From Nocardioides pinisoli (GTDB taxonomy: Bacteria; Actinomycetota; Actinomycetes; Propionibacteriales; Nocardioidaceae), in assembly GCF_024199985.1 (NCBI RefSeq), contig NZ_JANARS010000010.1, positions 1 through 64,000 on the forward strand: DNA of 64,000 nucleotides. Direction: 5' to 3'. Under the pieces are notes generated by a model. The model searched no databases. It was not told the origin of the DNA and saw only the letters and a program-made list of their open reading frames with translations. The stretch's first letter is position 1, and each line of letters opens with the position of its first letter. Both the position numbers and the translations under genes were made by a program. Positions 1 to 7,151 of this stretch are shown here, piece after piece.

Positions 1-1
1 C

Positions 2-1228
2 AACCCGGCCGTCTCGATGCCGGAGTCGGCACGGATACGGCGGATCCTGGGAGGCGACCAGTGCTTCGTCATCGTCCAGGACCTCTTCCTCACCGAGACC
101 GCCGAGCTCGCCGACGTCGTCCTGCCCGCAGCCGGGTGGGGCGAGAAGACCGGCTGCTACACCAACGTCAACCGCACCGTCCACCTGTCCGAGAAGGCCG
201 TCGACCCGCCGGGGGAGGCGCGCAGCGACCTCGACATCTTCCTGATGTACGCCGATGCGATGGGTTTCACGAACAGCTCGGGGAAGCCGCTGATCGGGTG
301 GCGCACCCCGGAGGAGGCGTTCGACGCGTGGGCCGCGGTCACCGCCGGGCGGCCGGTCGACTACACCGGGCTGTCGTACGACAAGCTGCGCGGGCCGAGC
401 GGTGTCCCGTGGCCGGTGAACGAGGAGCATCCCGACGGCACCGACCGGCTCTACGCCGACGCCGTCTTCCCGACCAACACCGACGACTGCGAGACCTTCG
501 GCCACGACCTCGCCACGGGAGGCACCGTGACCGAGACCGAGCACCGGGCGATGAACCCCGCGGGCCGCGCGTTCCTGAAGGGAGCGGCGTACACGCCCGC
601 GCACGAGGAGCCGTCCGAGGACCACCCGCTGCTCTACACGACCGGTCGCACGGTCTACCAGTTCCACACCCGCACGAAGACCGGCCGCTCGGGCGACCTC
701 AACCGCGCGGCGCCCGACGCATGGGTCGAGCTCTCCGCCGCGGACGCCGAGGCGCGCGGGATCGAGGAGGGCGACTGGGTGCGCGTGGCCTCGCCGCGCG
801 GCGCGATCGAGGTGCGTGCCCGGGTCGGAAACGTCATGGACGGCGCCGTGTTCGCGCCGTTTCACTACGGCCACTGGGAGCCCGACGCCGACCTCGGCGC
901 AGGCCACGACGACGCCAACCGCAGGCTGGCCAACGAGCTCACCATGACCGTGTGGGACCCCGTCTCCAAGCAGCCCTCCTTCAAGACCGCCGCCTGCCAG
1001 GTGACCCGGCTCCGCGCCGGCGACGGACCGTCCCCGGCACCGACGACCACCGCGTCCGCGCCCGACACCGACCGCCCGCCCCCACCGCCCCAACGCCGCC
1101 CCCGGGCGACACAAGGCGGCAAACCCACTACCAGCACGAAGCCGCCCGCCACCCCGCACTACCTCCTCGACCCCTCCCAGCCGGCGGGGCGGGCTTCGAC
1201 GTCCTCTTTTGCGGAAGGAGACCTCTGA
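2..1228 (+). CDS. Molybdopterin-dependent oxidoreductase, C-terminal part (nitrate-reductase-like)
   Basis: Partial gene; the reading frame is open from the first bases of the window, so the first ATG at 17 is internal. The visible 408 or so residues contain the end of the molybdopterin-binding fold (ETAELADVVLPAAGWGEK, the segment that in assimilatory nitrate reductases and formate dehydrogenases lies just before the last domain). A molybdopterin-dinucleotide-binding beta-barrel follows (LYTTGRTVYQFHTRTKTGR, then VRVASPRGAIEVRARV and APFHYGHW). The last 65 or so residues are a Pro/Thr-rich tail of low complexity not expected in the family. Oxidation or reduction of a small anion such as nitrate is the likely activity, but the substrate cannot be told because the N-terminal half, with any Fe-S cluster and the Mo ligand, is outside the window. 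Its TGA overlaps the ATG of the next gene by one base, so the two are probably translated together. Confidence 0.85.
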   Translation, partial: NPAVSMPESARIRRILGGDQCFVIVQDLFLTETAELADVVLPAAGWGEKTGCYTNVNRTVHLSEKAVDPPGEARSDLDIFLMYADAMGFTNSSGKPLIGWRTPEEAFDAWAAVTAGRPVDYTGLSYDKLRGPSGVPWPVNEEHPDGTDRLYADAVFPTNTDDCETFGHDLATGGTVTETEHRAMNPAGRAFLKGAAYTPAHEEPSEDHPLLYTTGRTVYQFHTRTKTGRSGDLNRAAPDAWVELSAADAEARGIEEGDWVRVASPRGAIEVRARVGNVMDGAVFAPFHYGHWEPDADLGAGHDDANRRLANELTMTVWDPVSKQPSFKTAACQVTRLRAGDGPSPAPTTTASAPDTDRPPPPPQRRPRATQGGKPTTSTKPPATPHYLLDPSQPAGRASTSSFAEGDL

Positions 1229-1692
1229 TGCCGCACCTGACGACCTACATCGGACTGGCCGACCACAGCGAGAAGACCATGGCGGACTCCTTCCGCGCCG
1301 TCGCCGAGGGGCACGCGCACGTCGCGGACGTCTTCCACACCTGCCAGATGTTCGCGGAGTGGTCGGAGGACAACCGGGAGGCACTCGCGCCGATCATCCA
1401 GCGGTACGGCGAGGCCGACGACGTCGACGAGCCGGAACGGCTCCACGCCGCCGGCCTCGCGGAGACCCGCGAGGGCGAGGTCGGGCTGCTGCGCGACCTG
1501 CAGGACCTGCACGTCCTCGCGACGCTGGTGCAGACGACGTGGACCGTGATTGCCCAGGGGGCACAGGGACTGCGCGACCGCGACCTCCTCGAGGTCGCCC
1601 AGCACGCAGGCGACCAGACGTCGCGCCAGCTCACCTGGCTCAACACCCGGATGAAGCAGGCCGCACCGCAAGCCCTCATCGTCGCGCCATGA
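1228..1692 (+). CDS. Conserved hypothetical helical protein coupled to molybdopterin oxidoreductase
   Basis: A 154-residue protein of unknown function. The start at 1228 is set by a strong GGAAGGAG ribosome binding site 8 bases upstream and by the TGATG overlap with the oxidoreductase stop; the longer frame that begins upstream is a shadow of that gene. The sequence is acidic and mostly helical, with regularly spaced His and Glu (H13, H33, H35, H42), compatible with a ferritin-like or hemerythrin-like four-helix bundle, although no standard metal motif is certain. It has no signal peptide or membrane segment. Tight coupling on both sides (the next gene starts in an ATGA overlap) suggests a role with the oxidoreductase, for example in assembly, electron transfer or nitrogen-oxide handling. 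That role is inferred only from position. Confidence 0.75.
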   Translation: MPHLTTYIGLADHSEKTMADSFRAVAEGHAHVADVFHTCQMFAEWSEDNREALAPIIQRYGEADDVDEPERLHAAGLAETREGEVGLLRDLQDLHVLATLVQTTWTVIAQGAQGLRDRDLLEVAQHAGDQTSRQLTWLNTRMKQAAPQALIVAP

Positions 1693-2414
1693 GCGAGCAG
1701 AATGGGCGACGCGTGCAACGCGACCCGTCGAGGCGGGTGCGACCACGACTGGTGTGGGGCGGGACCGCCGCCGCCCTCATCGGCTGCAGCATCGCAACCG
1801 TCGGTGGCGTCGTGACGTCGTGGACGTGGACAGGGAGCGGAGCAGCGGTGCTGGTCGTCGGAGCAGCCGTCGCGTTTCGCGGAGGCATCATGCGCGACAC
1901 GAGCAGCGGTGGTGTGCGCTCCGAACTCGCGCACCTGATCCACGGTGAAGACCGACAAGGCGTAGCCCCTGGCGACATGGTGACCCACCCTCGGGCAGTC
2001 GCGACCTCCCGACACGTCGATCGCCGACGCCGCCGTCTCGAACGCGCCGCCGCCACGGCGCCACTTCGCGTCCCGGTTCGTCCCATCGGCGGCGCCCTGA
2101 TGATGGTCACGATCGTCCTGATGTTCAGCCAGTGGGAGCTCTACCCGCTCGAGCTGCCCGGCCAGTCCAACGCCACCCGTGCTCTGGGATGCGCCATCGT
2201 CATCGGGTTGGCCGGCATGCGAATCCTCGAAGGGGGTGCCCCACAACCGCATACCGTGTCGGTGGTCGCGACCGTGTTGGCCGGCAGCCTGCTCACCGTC
2301 AACGGTGCGTTCGCTGACCACGCCAGAACTGCCACGGTGGCGGTCGAGGTGGTCTGTGGACTCTTCTGCGTGCTTTGCGCTGGCGGCCTTGCCGTACGCA
2401 CACACCGAGGCTGA
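1689..2414 (+). CDS. Putative membrane protein, about six transmembrane segments
   Basis: A 241-residue protein I do not recognise. The ATG at 1689 overlaps the previous stop (ATGA). It has a basic N-terminus, two hydrophobic segments at about residues 24-48 and 50-67, a charged cytoplasmic stretch rich in Arg at about 70-130, then four more hydrophobic segments at about 134-153, 164-180, 188-207 and 213-236. No catalytic motif is visible. Codon use is less strictly GC-ending than in neighbouring housekeeping genes. As third member of the coupled group it could anchor or transport for the oxidoreductase, but it might be an unrelated membrane protein that was captured by read-through. Confidence 0.6.
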   Translation: MSEQNGRRVQRDPSRRVRPRLVWGGTAAALIGCSIATVGGVVTSWTWTGSGAAVLVVGAAVAFRGGIMRDTSSGGVRSELAHLIHGEDRQGVAPGDMVTHPRAVATSRHVDRRRRRLERAAATAPLRVPVRPIGGALMMVTIVLMFSQWELYPLELPGQSNATRALGCAIVIGLAGMRILEGGAPQPHTVSVVATVLAGSLLTVNGAFADHARTATVAVEVVCGLFCVLCAGGLAVRTHRG

Positions 2415-2615
2415 CGAGGGGTTCCGAGCGCGCGCCCGCGAGCGGTTTCTCGGGGGTTGCACTCCGCAGGGACCGCGTTGTTCTCCGCCCAGGTCGAGCG
2501 TCAACAACGCGTCAGAGCACGACTGCGACGTCGTGTCCGTGCGGGCGACGTCTAGGTGCATGTTGACGAGTACGGGGTCCGCTGCCGGTTGGCGAGCATC
2601 GTCGCGGAACGTCCA
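2415..2615. other. Non-coding stretch upstream of the IS element
   Basis: No reading frame here has convincing codon bias or a ribosome binding site. Only the last part, just before the insertion element, reads as the end of a protein on the minus strand (listed separately). The stretch probably holds debris from the rearrangement that brought the element in. Confidence 0.4.
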
Positions 2616-2728
2616 TCAGGCACGGGTCGGCACGTCGACGTCGGCGTACGGACCCTTCTGGGCTTCCACCGGTACGAGCATGTGCACCAGCTGGGCGTCG
2701 GTGACGTCCAATGTCAGCTCGACGAAAC
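2616..2728 (-). pseudogene. C-terminal remnant of an unknown gene cut by the IS element
   Basis: On the minus strand the bases immediately outside the left end of the insertion element read as an open frame of about 37 residues ending at a TGA at 2618-2616. It includes FVELTLDVTDAQLVHMLVPV, with codons ending mostly in G or C like real genes of this genome. The frame is interrupted by the IS terminal repeat. The sequence on the other side of the element (after 4017) does not continue it, so the 5' part has been lost by deletion or rearrangement. The family cannot be named from this fragment. Confidence 0.4.
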
Positions 2729-2756
2729 TGAATCGCCCCGGGTCTGGTGGAGGCTC
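2729..2756 (+). repeat. Left terminal inverted repeat of the IS3 element
   Basis: Twenty-eight bases starting TGAATCGCCCCGGGT and ending GTGGAGGCTC. The reverse complement of 3990-4017 is identical except at the 16th and 18th bases. A GGAGG just inside this repeat serves as the ribosome binding site of orfA. Confidence 0.9.
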
Positions 2757-2779
2757 TCAATCCATGGAGGATGAGAGTC

Positions 2780-3169
2780 ATGGCAGCACCCAGGAAGTAC
2801 CCCGACGAGCTGCGTGAGCGAGCGACCCGGATGGCGGTGGAGCTGCGGGCGGACCCGGCGACGAAGCCAGGAGCGATCAAGCGTGTGGCCGACCAGTTGG
2901 GCATGCACCCAGAGACGTTGCGCAACTGGGTCCGGCAGGCCGAGATCGACGGTGGTGTCCGGCCGGGCACCACGACCAGCGACGCGCAACGGCTGGCCGA
3001 GCTCGAGCGGGAGGTCCGCGAGCTTCGCCGGGCCAACCACATCTTGAAGACGGCCTCGGCTTTCTTCGCGGCCGATCTGCGCCGTGCTGAAGGAAGCCGG
3101 CGTGCAGACCGCCCCGAGCAGCTACTACGCCGCCAAGACCAGACCACCGTCGGCACGCGCGATTCGTGA
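2780..3169 (+). pseudogene. IS3 transposase OrfA, C-terminus replaced
   Basis: DNA-binding half of the transposase: KYPDELRERATRMAVELRAD, the HTH region IKRVADQLGMHPETLRNWVRQ at about residues 34-54, and a heptad-like helix ending NHILKTASAFFAA. The start at 2780 lies 9 bases after GGAGG; an in-frame ATG at 2771 is too close to it. In related elements OrfA stops a few residues after KTASAFFAAEL. Here it runs on for about 30 residues that are out-of-frame translation of the OrfB start, because the DNA between has been deleted. Confidence 0.8.
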
Positions 3170-3987
3170 CGCCGAACTAGTGGAGGACATCAAGGTCGCC
3201 CACAAGGCCAACCTCGGCGTCTACGGCGCGAGGAAGATCCTTGCCGAGCTCAACCGCGAAGGTATCCGCGTCGCCCGGTGCACCGTGGAACGGCTGATGC
3301 GTGCCGAGGGGCTGCGTGGGATCCCGCGGGAGAAGAGCCGCAAGACCACTATCGTCGACGGTGCTGAGACCGAGCGACCCGAAGACCTGGTCAATCGGAA
3401 GTTCGTCGCCACGGGCCCGAACCAGTTATGGGTGGCCGATCTGACCTACGTCAGGACGCATGCGGGCTGGACCTACGTCGCGTTCGTCCTCGACGTCTTC
3501 TCCCGGATGATCGTCGGCTGGCAGGTGTCCACGTCGCTGCGCACCGACCTGGCGCTCGACGCCCTCGACATGGGCTTGTGGAACCGGCACCGCGCAGGGC
3601 AGGACACAGCCGGGCTGGTCCATCACAGCGACCGCGGAGTCCAGTACCGAGCGATTCGCTACACCGAGCGGCTCGCCGAAGCCGAGGCCGTCGCGTCGGT
3701 CGGATCGCGAGGCGACTCGTATGACAACGCGATGGCCGAGGCGCTCAACTCGCTGTTCAAGGCCGAGTGCATCCGCAACCCGGTGATGCGTCCCAAGGGC
3801 GGCTGGAAGAACGTGAGCGACGTCGAGATCGCCGTCGCCGAGTACATCGACTGGTTCAAACCACAGGCGACTCCACGGCGAGATCGGCCTCATCCCGCCC
3901 GCCGAGTTCGAGGCGAACCACTGGGCCACCGGAGTCGTCACCGACTACGTTGAAACACCCGTCCCGACCGGGGCTGGTTCCAAGTAA
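3048..3987 (+). pseudogene. IS3 transposase OrfB (DDE integrase), truncated 5' and frameshifted 3'
   Basis: The open frame begins at 3048 and reads PICAVLKEAGVQTAPSSYYA, a motif that in intact IS3 OrfB proteins follows some 15-20 residues (FID..RD.FGVE); those residues and the normal start codon are missing. The first usable start is GTG at 3084. The DDE core is intact: WVADLTYV (first Asp), HHSDRGVQY (second Asp) and NSLFKAEC (Glu). At 3858-3860 an extra A in the codon after YIDWF shifts the frame. If it is removed, the frame continues HRRLHGEIGLIPPAEFEANH to a TAA at 3985-3987, as expected for the family. With the insertion, translation ends at 3953 after an Arg-rich nonsense tail. Confidence 0.85.
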
Positions 3988-3989
3988 CC

Positions 3990-4017
3990 GAGCCTCCACG
4001 AAACCCGGGGCGATTCA
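3990..4017 (-). repeat. Right terminal inverted repeat of the IS3 element
   Basis: Twenty-eight bases ending CGATTCA, complementary to the left end at 26 of 28 positions. It begins 3 bases after the restored OrfB stop codon. Confidence 0.9.
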
Positions 4018-4353
4018 CGCAGGCACCCGCAACTGGACGCCGACACCCGCGCGCTTCCAAGAATGCATCTCCGCAGGTCAAGGGCTCGTTCTGCCCCCTT
4101 CAGCGCAGTCGATCGCAATCGATCACAATTACGCTCAGCGTCATGGACCACTGCCCGATGACGCACCACGTTGAGTGTGCCGCGCTCGTCCGTGTGGAAC
4201 CCTGGTGCTCGCCCTGATGCTCCCACGCCGTGGGGTGCACTGGGTACGCACAAGGATGAGAAACGGCGCCTGACGCTGGAAGACGTCGGAAGACGTTTTC
4301 GCAGGTCAGACGCCGTTTCAGGCATCTAGCCGCAGGTCAGCGAGACCCCGGAA
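4018..4353. other. Non-coding region between the IS element and glnA
   Basis: No supported gene. Short frames on both strands lack codon bias and ribosome binding sites. The region holds a large hairpin at 4260-4319 and three copies of the 9-mer CGCAGGTCA (4072-4080, 4300-4308, 4331-4339), of unknown meaning. Confidence 0.4.
4260..4319. terminator. Large stem-loop downstream of glnA
   Basis: Arms GAAACGGCGCCTGAC (4260-4274) and GTCAGACGCCGTTTC (4305-4319) pair at 14 of 15 positions. The 30-base loop contains a second small hairpin, ACGTC-GGAA-GACGT. It lies 35 bases after the glnA stop and has no T-run, as is common in GC-rich genomes. Probably the glnA transcription terminator. Confidence 0.55.
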
Positions 4354-5784
4354 TCAGATGTCGTAGTAGAGCTCGAACTCGTGCGGGTGCGGGCGCAGCT
4401 GGACGGGGAGGATCTCGTTGGTCCGCTTGTAGTCGATCCAGGTCTCGATCAGGTCGGGCGTGAACACGTTGCCGGCCGTGAGGAACTCGTGGTCCTTCTC
4501 GAGGTTGTCCATCACCGCGCCGAGCGAGGTGGGGACCTGGTCGATGTCGGCCATCTCGTCCGGCGGCAGCTCGTAGATGTCCTTGTCGATCGGGTCCGGC
4601 GGCTCGATCTTGTTCTGGATGCCGTCGATGCCGGCGAGCAGCAGGGCCGAGAAGGCGAGGTAGGGGTTGGCCGACGGGTCGGGGCAGCGGAACTCCACGC
4701 GCTTGGCCTTCGGGTTCGCACCCGTGATCGGGATGCGGACGCACGCCGAGCGGTTGCGCTGGGAGTAGACCAGCGAGACCGGGGCCTCGAAGCCGGGCAC
4801 CAGGCGGTGGTAGGAGTTGACCGTCGGGTTGGTGAAGGCCAGCAGCGACGGGGCGTGCTTGAGGATGCCGCCGATGTAGTGGCGCGCGGTGTCGGACAGG
4901 CCGGCGTAGCCGGTCTCGTCGTAGAAGAGCGGCGAGCCGTCCTTCCAGATCGACTGGTGGCAGTGCATGCCGGAGCCGTTGTCGCCGAAGATCGGCTTGG
5001 GCATGAAGGTGGCGGACTTGCCGTTGCGCCAGGCGACGTTCTTGATGATGTACTTGAACTTCATCACGTCGTCGGCGGCCTTGAGCAGCTCGTCGAACTT
5101 GTAGTTGATCTCGGCCTGGCCGGCGGTGCCGACCTCGTGGTGGGCGCGCTCGACGAGCAGGCCGGACTTCTCTAGCTCGATGACCATCTCGTCGCGCAGC
5201 TCGCCGAAGTGGTCGTACGGCGCCACCGGGAAGTAGCCGCCCTTGTACTTGACCTTGTAGCCGCGGTTGGGGTTGTCCTCGGTGCCGACGGCACCCGAGT
5301 TCCAGGCGCCCGCCTCGGAGTCGATGTGGTAGAAGCCCTCGTTCTCCGAGGTCGCGAATCGGACCTTGTCGAACACGTAGAACTCGGCCTCGGGGGCGAA
5401 GTAGGCAGTGTCGCCGATGCCGGTCGAGCCGAGGTAGGCCATCGCCTTCTTGGCGATGTTGCGCGGGTCGCGGCTGTAGGCCTCGCCGGTGATCGGGTCG
5501 TGGATGAAGAAGTTGACGACCAGCGTCTTGGCGACGCGGAAGGGGTCGAGGTAGGCGGTCGTCACGTCCGGGAACAGCGACATGTCCGACTCGTGGATGG
5601 CCTGGAAGCCACGGATCGAGGAGCCGTCGAAGGCGAGACCGTCCTCGAAGACCGACTGGTCGAAGGAGGAGACCGGCACCGTGAAGTGCTGCATCACGCC
5701 CGGCAGGTCGCAGAAGCGCACGTCGACCATCTCGACGCGCTCGTCCTTGATGAACTTGAGGAGCTCATCGGAGTTGTTGAACAT
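4354..5784 (-). CDS. glnA: Glutamine synthetase type I
   Basis: Forms glutamine from glutamate, ammonia and ATP; it is a cytoplasmic dodecamer. The 476-residue protein matches GSI-beta in length. It shows the N-terminal beta-grasp part (VDVRFCDLPGVMQHFTVP), the catalytic signature DGSSIRGF, the ATP and glutamate loop NGSGMHCHQSIW, and SQRNRSACVRIP. Tyr404 in DKDIYELPPDE corresponds to the adenylylation site, so activity is probably controlled by GlnE, which is not in this window. Start: ATG at 5784 with AAGGAGG 7 bases upstream; an upstream in-frame start would add 23 atypical residues. A GlnR-type box lies about 95 bases upstream (listed). Gene order glnA, RDD, DUF4191, lipA, lipB matches other Actinobacteria. 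Confidence 0.98.
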   Translation of the reverse strand: MFNNSDELLKFIKDERVEMVDVRFCDLPGVMQHFTVPVSSFDQSVFEDGLAFDGSSIRGFQAIHESDMSLFPDVTTAYLDPFRVAKTLVVNFFIHDPITGEAYSRDPRNIAKKAMAYLGSTGIGDTAYFAPEAEFYVFDKVRFATSENEGFYHIDSEAGAWNSGAVGTEDNPNRGYKVKYKGGYFPVAPYDHFGELRDEMVIELEKSGLLVERAHHEVGTAGQAEINYKFDELLKAADDVMKFKYIIKNVAWRNGKSATFMPKPIFGDNGSGMHCHQSIWKDGSPLFYDETGYAGLSDTARHYIGGILKHAPSLLAFTNPTVNSYHRLVPGFEAPVSLVYSQRNRSACVRIPITGANPKAKRVEFRCPDPSANPYLAFSALLLAGIDGIQNKIEPPDPIDKDIYELPPDEMADIDQVPTSLGAVMDNLEKDHEFLTAGNVFTPDLIETWIDYKRTNEILPVQLRPHPHEFELYYDI

Positions 5785-5878
5785 TCGGTTCCTCCTTGAC
5801 GGCGGCGCGCGCACGTCGAGTTTGCAGCGTTCGGGAGCGGAGCCTCGTTGCACCGTGCCGCCACGCTAGGTCGGAGCA

Positions 5879-5916
5879 GTTTCCAGACCGTATCCCGTTT
5901 GTTTCGGCCGTGTTAC
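5879..5916 (-). promoter_or_regulatory. GlnR-type nitrogen control box upstream of glnA
   Basis: Read on the minus strand: GTAAC-N6-GAAAC-N6-GATAC-N6-GAAAC, that is, two consecutive GTNAC-N6-GAAAC units with exact 6-base spacing (GATAC differs from GTNAC only in its second base). This is the consensus described for the OmpR-type regulator GlnR of Streptomyces and mycobacteria. It sits 95-132 bases before the glnA start, where activation of glnA in low nitrogen would be expected. The glnR gene is not in the window. Confidence 0.75.
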
Positions 5917-5952
5917 GGCTGACCGGTCGATGAGCCGTCCCCGACCCCCTCC

Positions 5953-5958
5953 TAGGCT
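5953..5958 (+). promoter_or_regulatory. -10 element, leaderless start of the RDD gene
   Basis: TAGGCT ends 6 bases before the GTG at 5965, so the transcript would begin at or next to the start codon. There is no ribosome binding site. Confidence 0.5.
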
Positions 5959-5964
5959 GGTCGC

Positions 5965-6348
5965 GTGACCAGCGCTGTAACACCGGAGCTCCATTCGGCC
6001 ACCTGGGGGCGACGCATCCTCGCGCTGTTCGTGGACTGGGTGACCTGCCTGGCAGTCGTGGAGGGCCTGGTGGCCGCCGGCGTCCTCGGCGGCAACCCCA
6101 ACGGCCTCGGCACGCTCGCGCTGTTCGTCCTCGAGTCCGCCCTGTTCACTGCGCTGGCGGGCGGGTCGTTCGGCAAGCTCGCCACGCGGCTTCGCGTGGT
6201 CCGCAACGACGGCTCGGGCCGCCCGGTGTCGCTGCTGCGGGCGCTCGCCCGCTCCGTGCTGGTCGGGCTGCTCGTCCCGCCGCTGCTGACCTTCGACGGT
6301 CGCGGCCTCCACGACGTGGCGGCCGGCACGCGGACCGTCGCCCTCTGA
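5965..6348 (+). CDS. RDD family membrane protein
   Basis: A 127-residue inner-membrane protein with the RDD pattern: an Arg-Arg and Asp pair in the first helix (WGRRILALFVDWVTC), a second hydrophobic helix at about residues 48-68, the conserved GSFGKLATRLRVV segment, and a last helix at about residues 92-106 followed by GRGLHDVAAGTRTV. It starts with GTG at 5965. RDD proteins are of uncertain function; some are proposed to transport small ions or osmolytes. The gene is divergent from glnA and convergent with the DUF4191 gene, leaving only 9 bases between stops. Confidence 0.85.
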   Translation: MTSAVTPELHSATWGRRILALFVDWVTCLAVVEGLVAAGVLGGNPNGLGTLALFVLESALFTALAGGSFGKLATRLRVVRNDGSGRPVSLLRALARSVLVGLLVPPLLTFDGRGLHDVAAGTRTVAL

Positions 6349-6357
6349 CCGGGAAGG

Positions 6358-7065
6358 TCAGCGGCCGCGCTGCTGCGAGCGCATGCCCTTCATGGAGGTC
6401 GGGATCGGCCCCTTGGGGAGCGGCAGCTTGCCGCGCTGGGCGTCGAGGGCCTTGAGTCGCTGGAGGATGTCGGTCATCTCGGCGGGCTTGACGTTGCGGC
6501 CGAGCTTCTGGACGTGGCGGACCAGCTTGGGCAGGGGGACCTCGCCCTCGCCGCGACCGCAGACGACCTCGTGGATCGGGACGCCGTAGGCGACGCGCTC
6601 GTGCTTCTTGCGCTCGGTCGCGAGCAGCGCCTTGACCCGGCTGGGGCTCGACCCCTCGCCGACGAGCACGATGCCGGGCGGGCCGACGACGCGGTGCACG
6701 ACGTCCTGCTGCTTGGTGAAGCCGACGACCGGGTCGACCTTCCAGCCGCGGCGCAGCATCTGCAGGGCGCCTGCCCCCGCGGCGGGCTGGCCCTCCATCT
6801 GCGTGTACGCCGCCTTCTGGGCGCGGCGACCGAAGACGAGCAGGGCGCACAGGGTGCCGATCAGCAGGGCGCCGACCACCGAGATGATCCAGCCGAGGAG
6901 GCCGTCACCGGGCAGCACCCACATGAGCGCGAAGCCCAGGGCGGCGCCGACCACGAAGACGCCCATCAGGATCAGGCCGAGACGCGGATCGCTCCGCTTG
7001 GCCATCTGGTAGGTCTGCATGATCTGCCCGCGGCGCGAGCTGGGCGTGGTGGCGGGCGTCGACAT
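6358..7065 (-). CDS. DUF4191 domain membrane protein
   Basis: A 235-residue protein matching DUF4191, an actinobacterial family of unknown function found next to lipA. It has a short basic N-terminus (RRGQIMQTYQMAKRSDPRLG), two transmembrane helices at about residues 29-51 and 55-76, and a cytoplasmic domain with PGIVLVGEG, RVKALLATERKKHERVAYG and a basic tail ending in SQQRGR. The start at 7065 gives the family's usual N-terminus. The gene lies 86 bases after lipA on the same strand and may be co-transcribed with it. A link to lipoate metabolism is suggested only by conserved neighbourhood. Confidence 0.85.
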   Translation of the reverse strand: MSTPATTPSSRRGQIMQTYQMAKRSDPRLGLILMGVFVVGAALGFALMWVLPGDGLLGWIISVVGALLIGTLCALLVFGRRAQKAAYTQMEGQPAAGAGALQMLRRGWKVDPVVGFTKQQDVVHRVVGPPGIVLVGEGSSPSRVKALLATERKKHERVAYGVPIHEVVCGRGEGEVPLPKLVRHVQKLGRNVKPAEMTDILQRLKALDAQRGKLPLPKGPIPTSMKGMRSQQRGR

Positions 7066-7151
7066 GAGGGTGGCCTTGTCCGGTCAGGTGTTCAACAGGT
7101 GCGGGCGGTGCGGGCTTATGCGGGTGTTGGCTGGTGCTGGGCGGTGCGGGG

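Larger units (their letters stand above)
2729..4017 (+). mobile_element. IS3-family insertion sequence, decayed
   Basis: A 1289-bp element bounded by 28-bp inverted repeats that begin TGA and end TCA and match at 26 of 28 positions. Inside are the two overlapping IS3-type frames, an OrfA with HTH and leucine-zipper-like helix, and an OrfB with a DDE integrase core. Both are damaged: the OrfA/OrfB junction has lost material, and OrfB has a one-base insertion near its end. The 3-base flanks (AAC on the left, CGC on the right) differ, so there is no target duplication. The element is therefore old, or its flanks have recombined, and it is unlikely to move by itself. Confidence 0.9.

Noticed and set aside
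3945..4325. 126-codon minus-strand frame reaching from the IS into the glnA side
   Set aside because: It crosses the IS right end, has no codon bias and no ribosome binding site.
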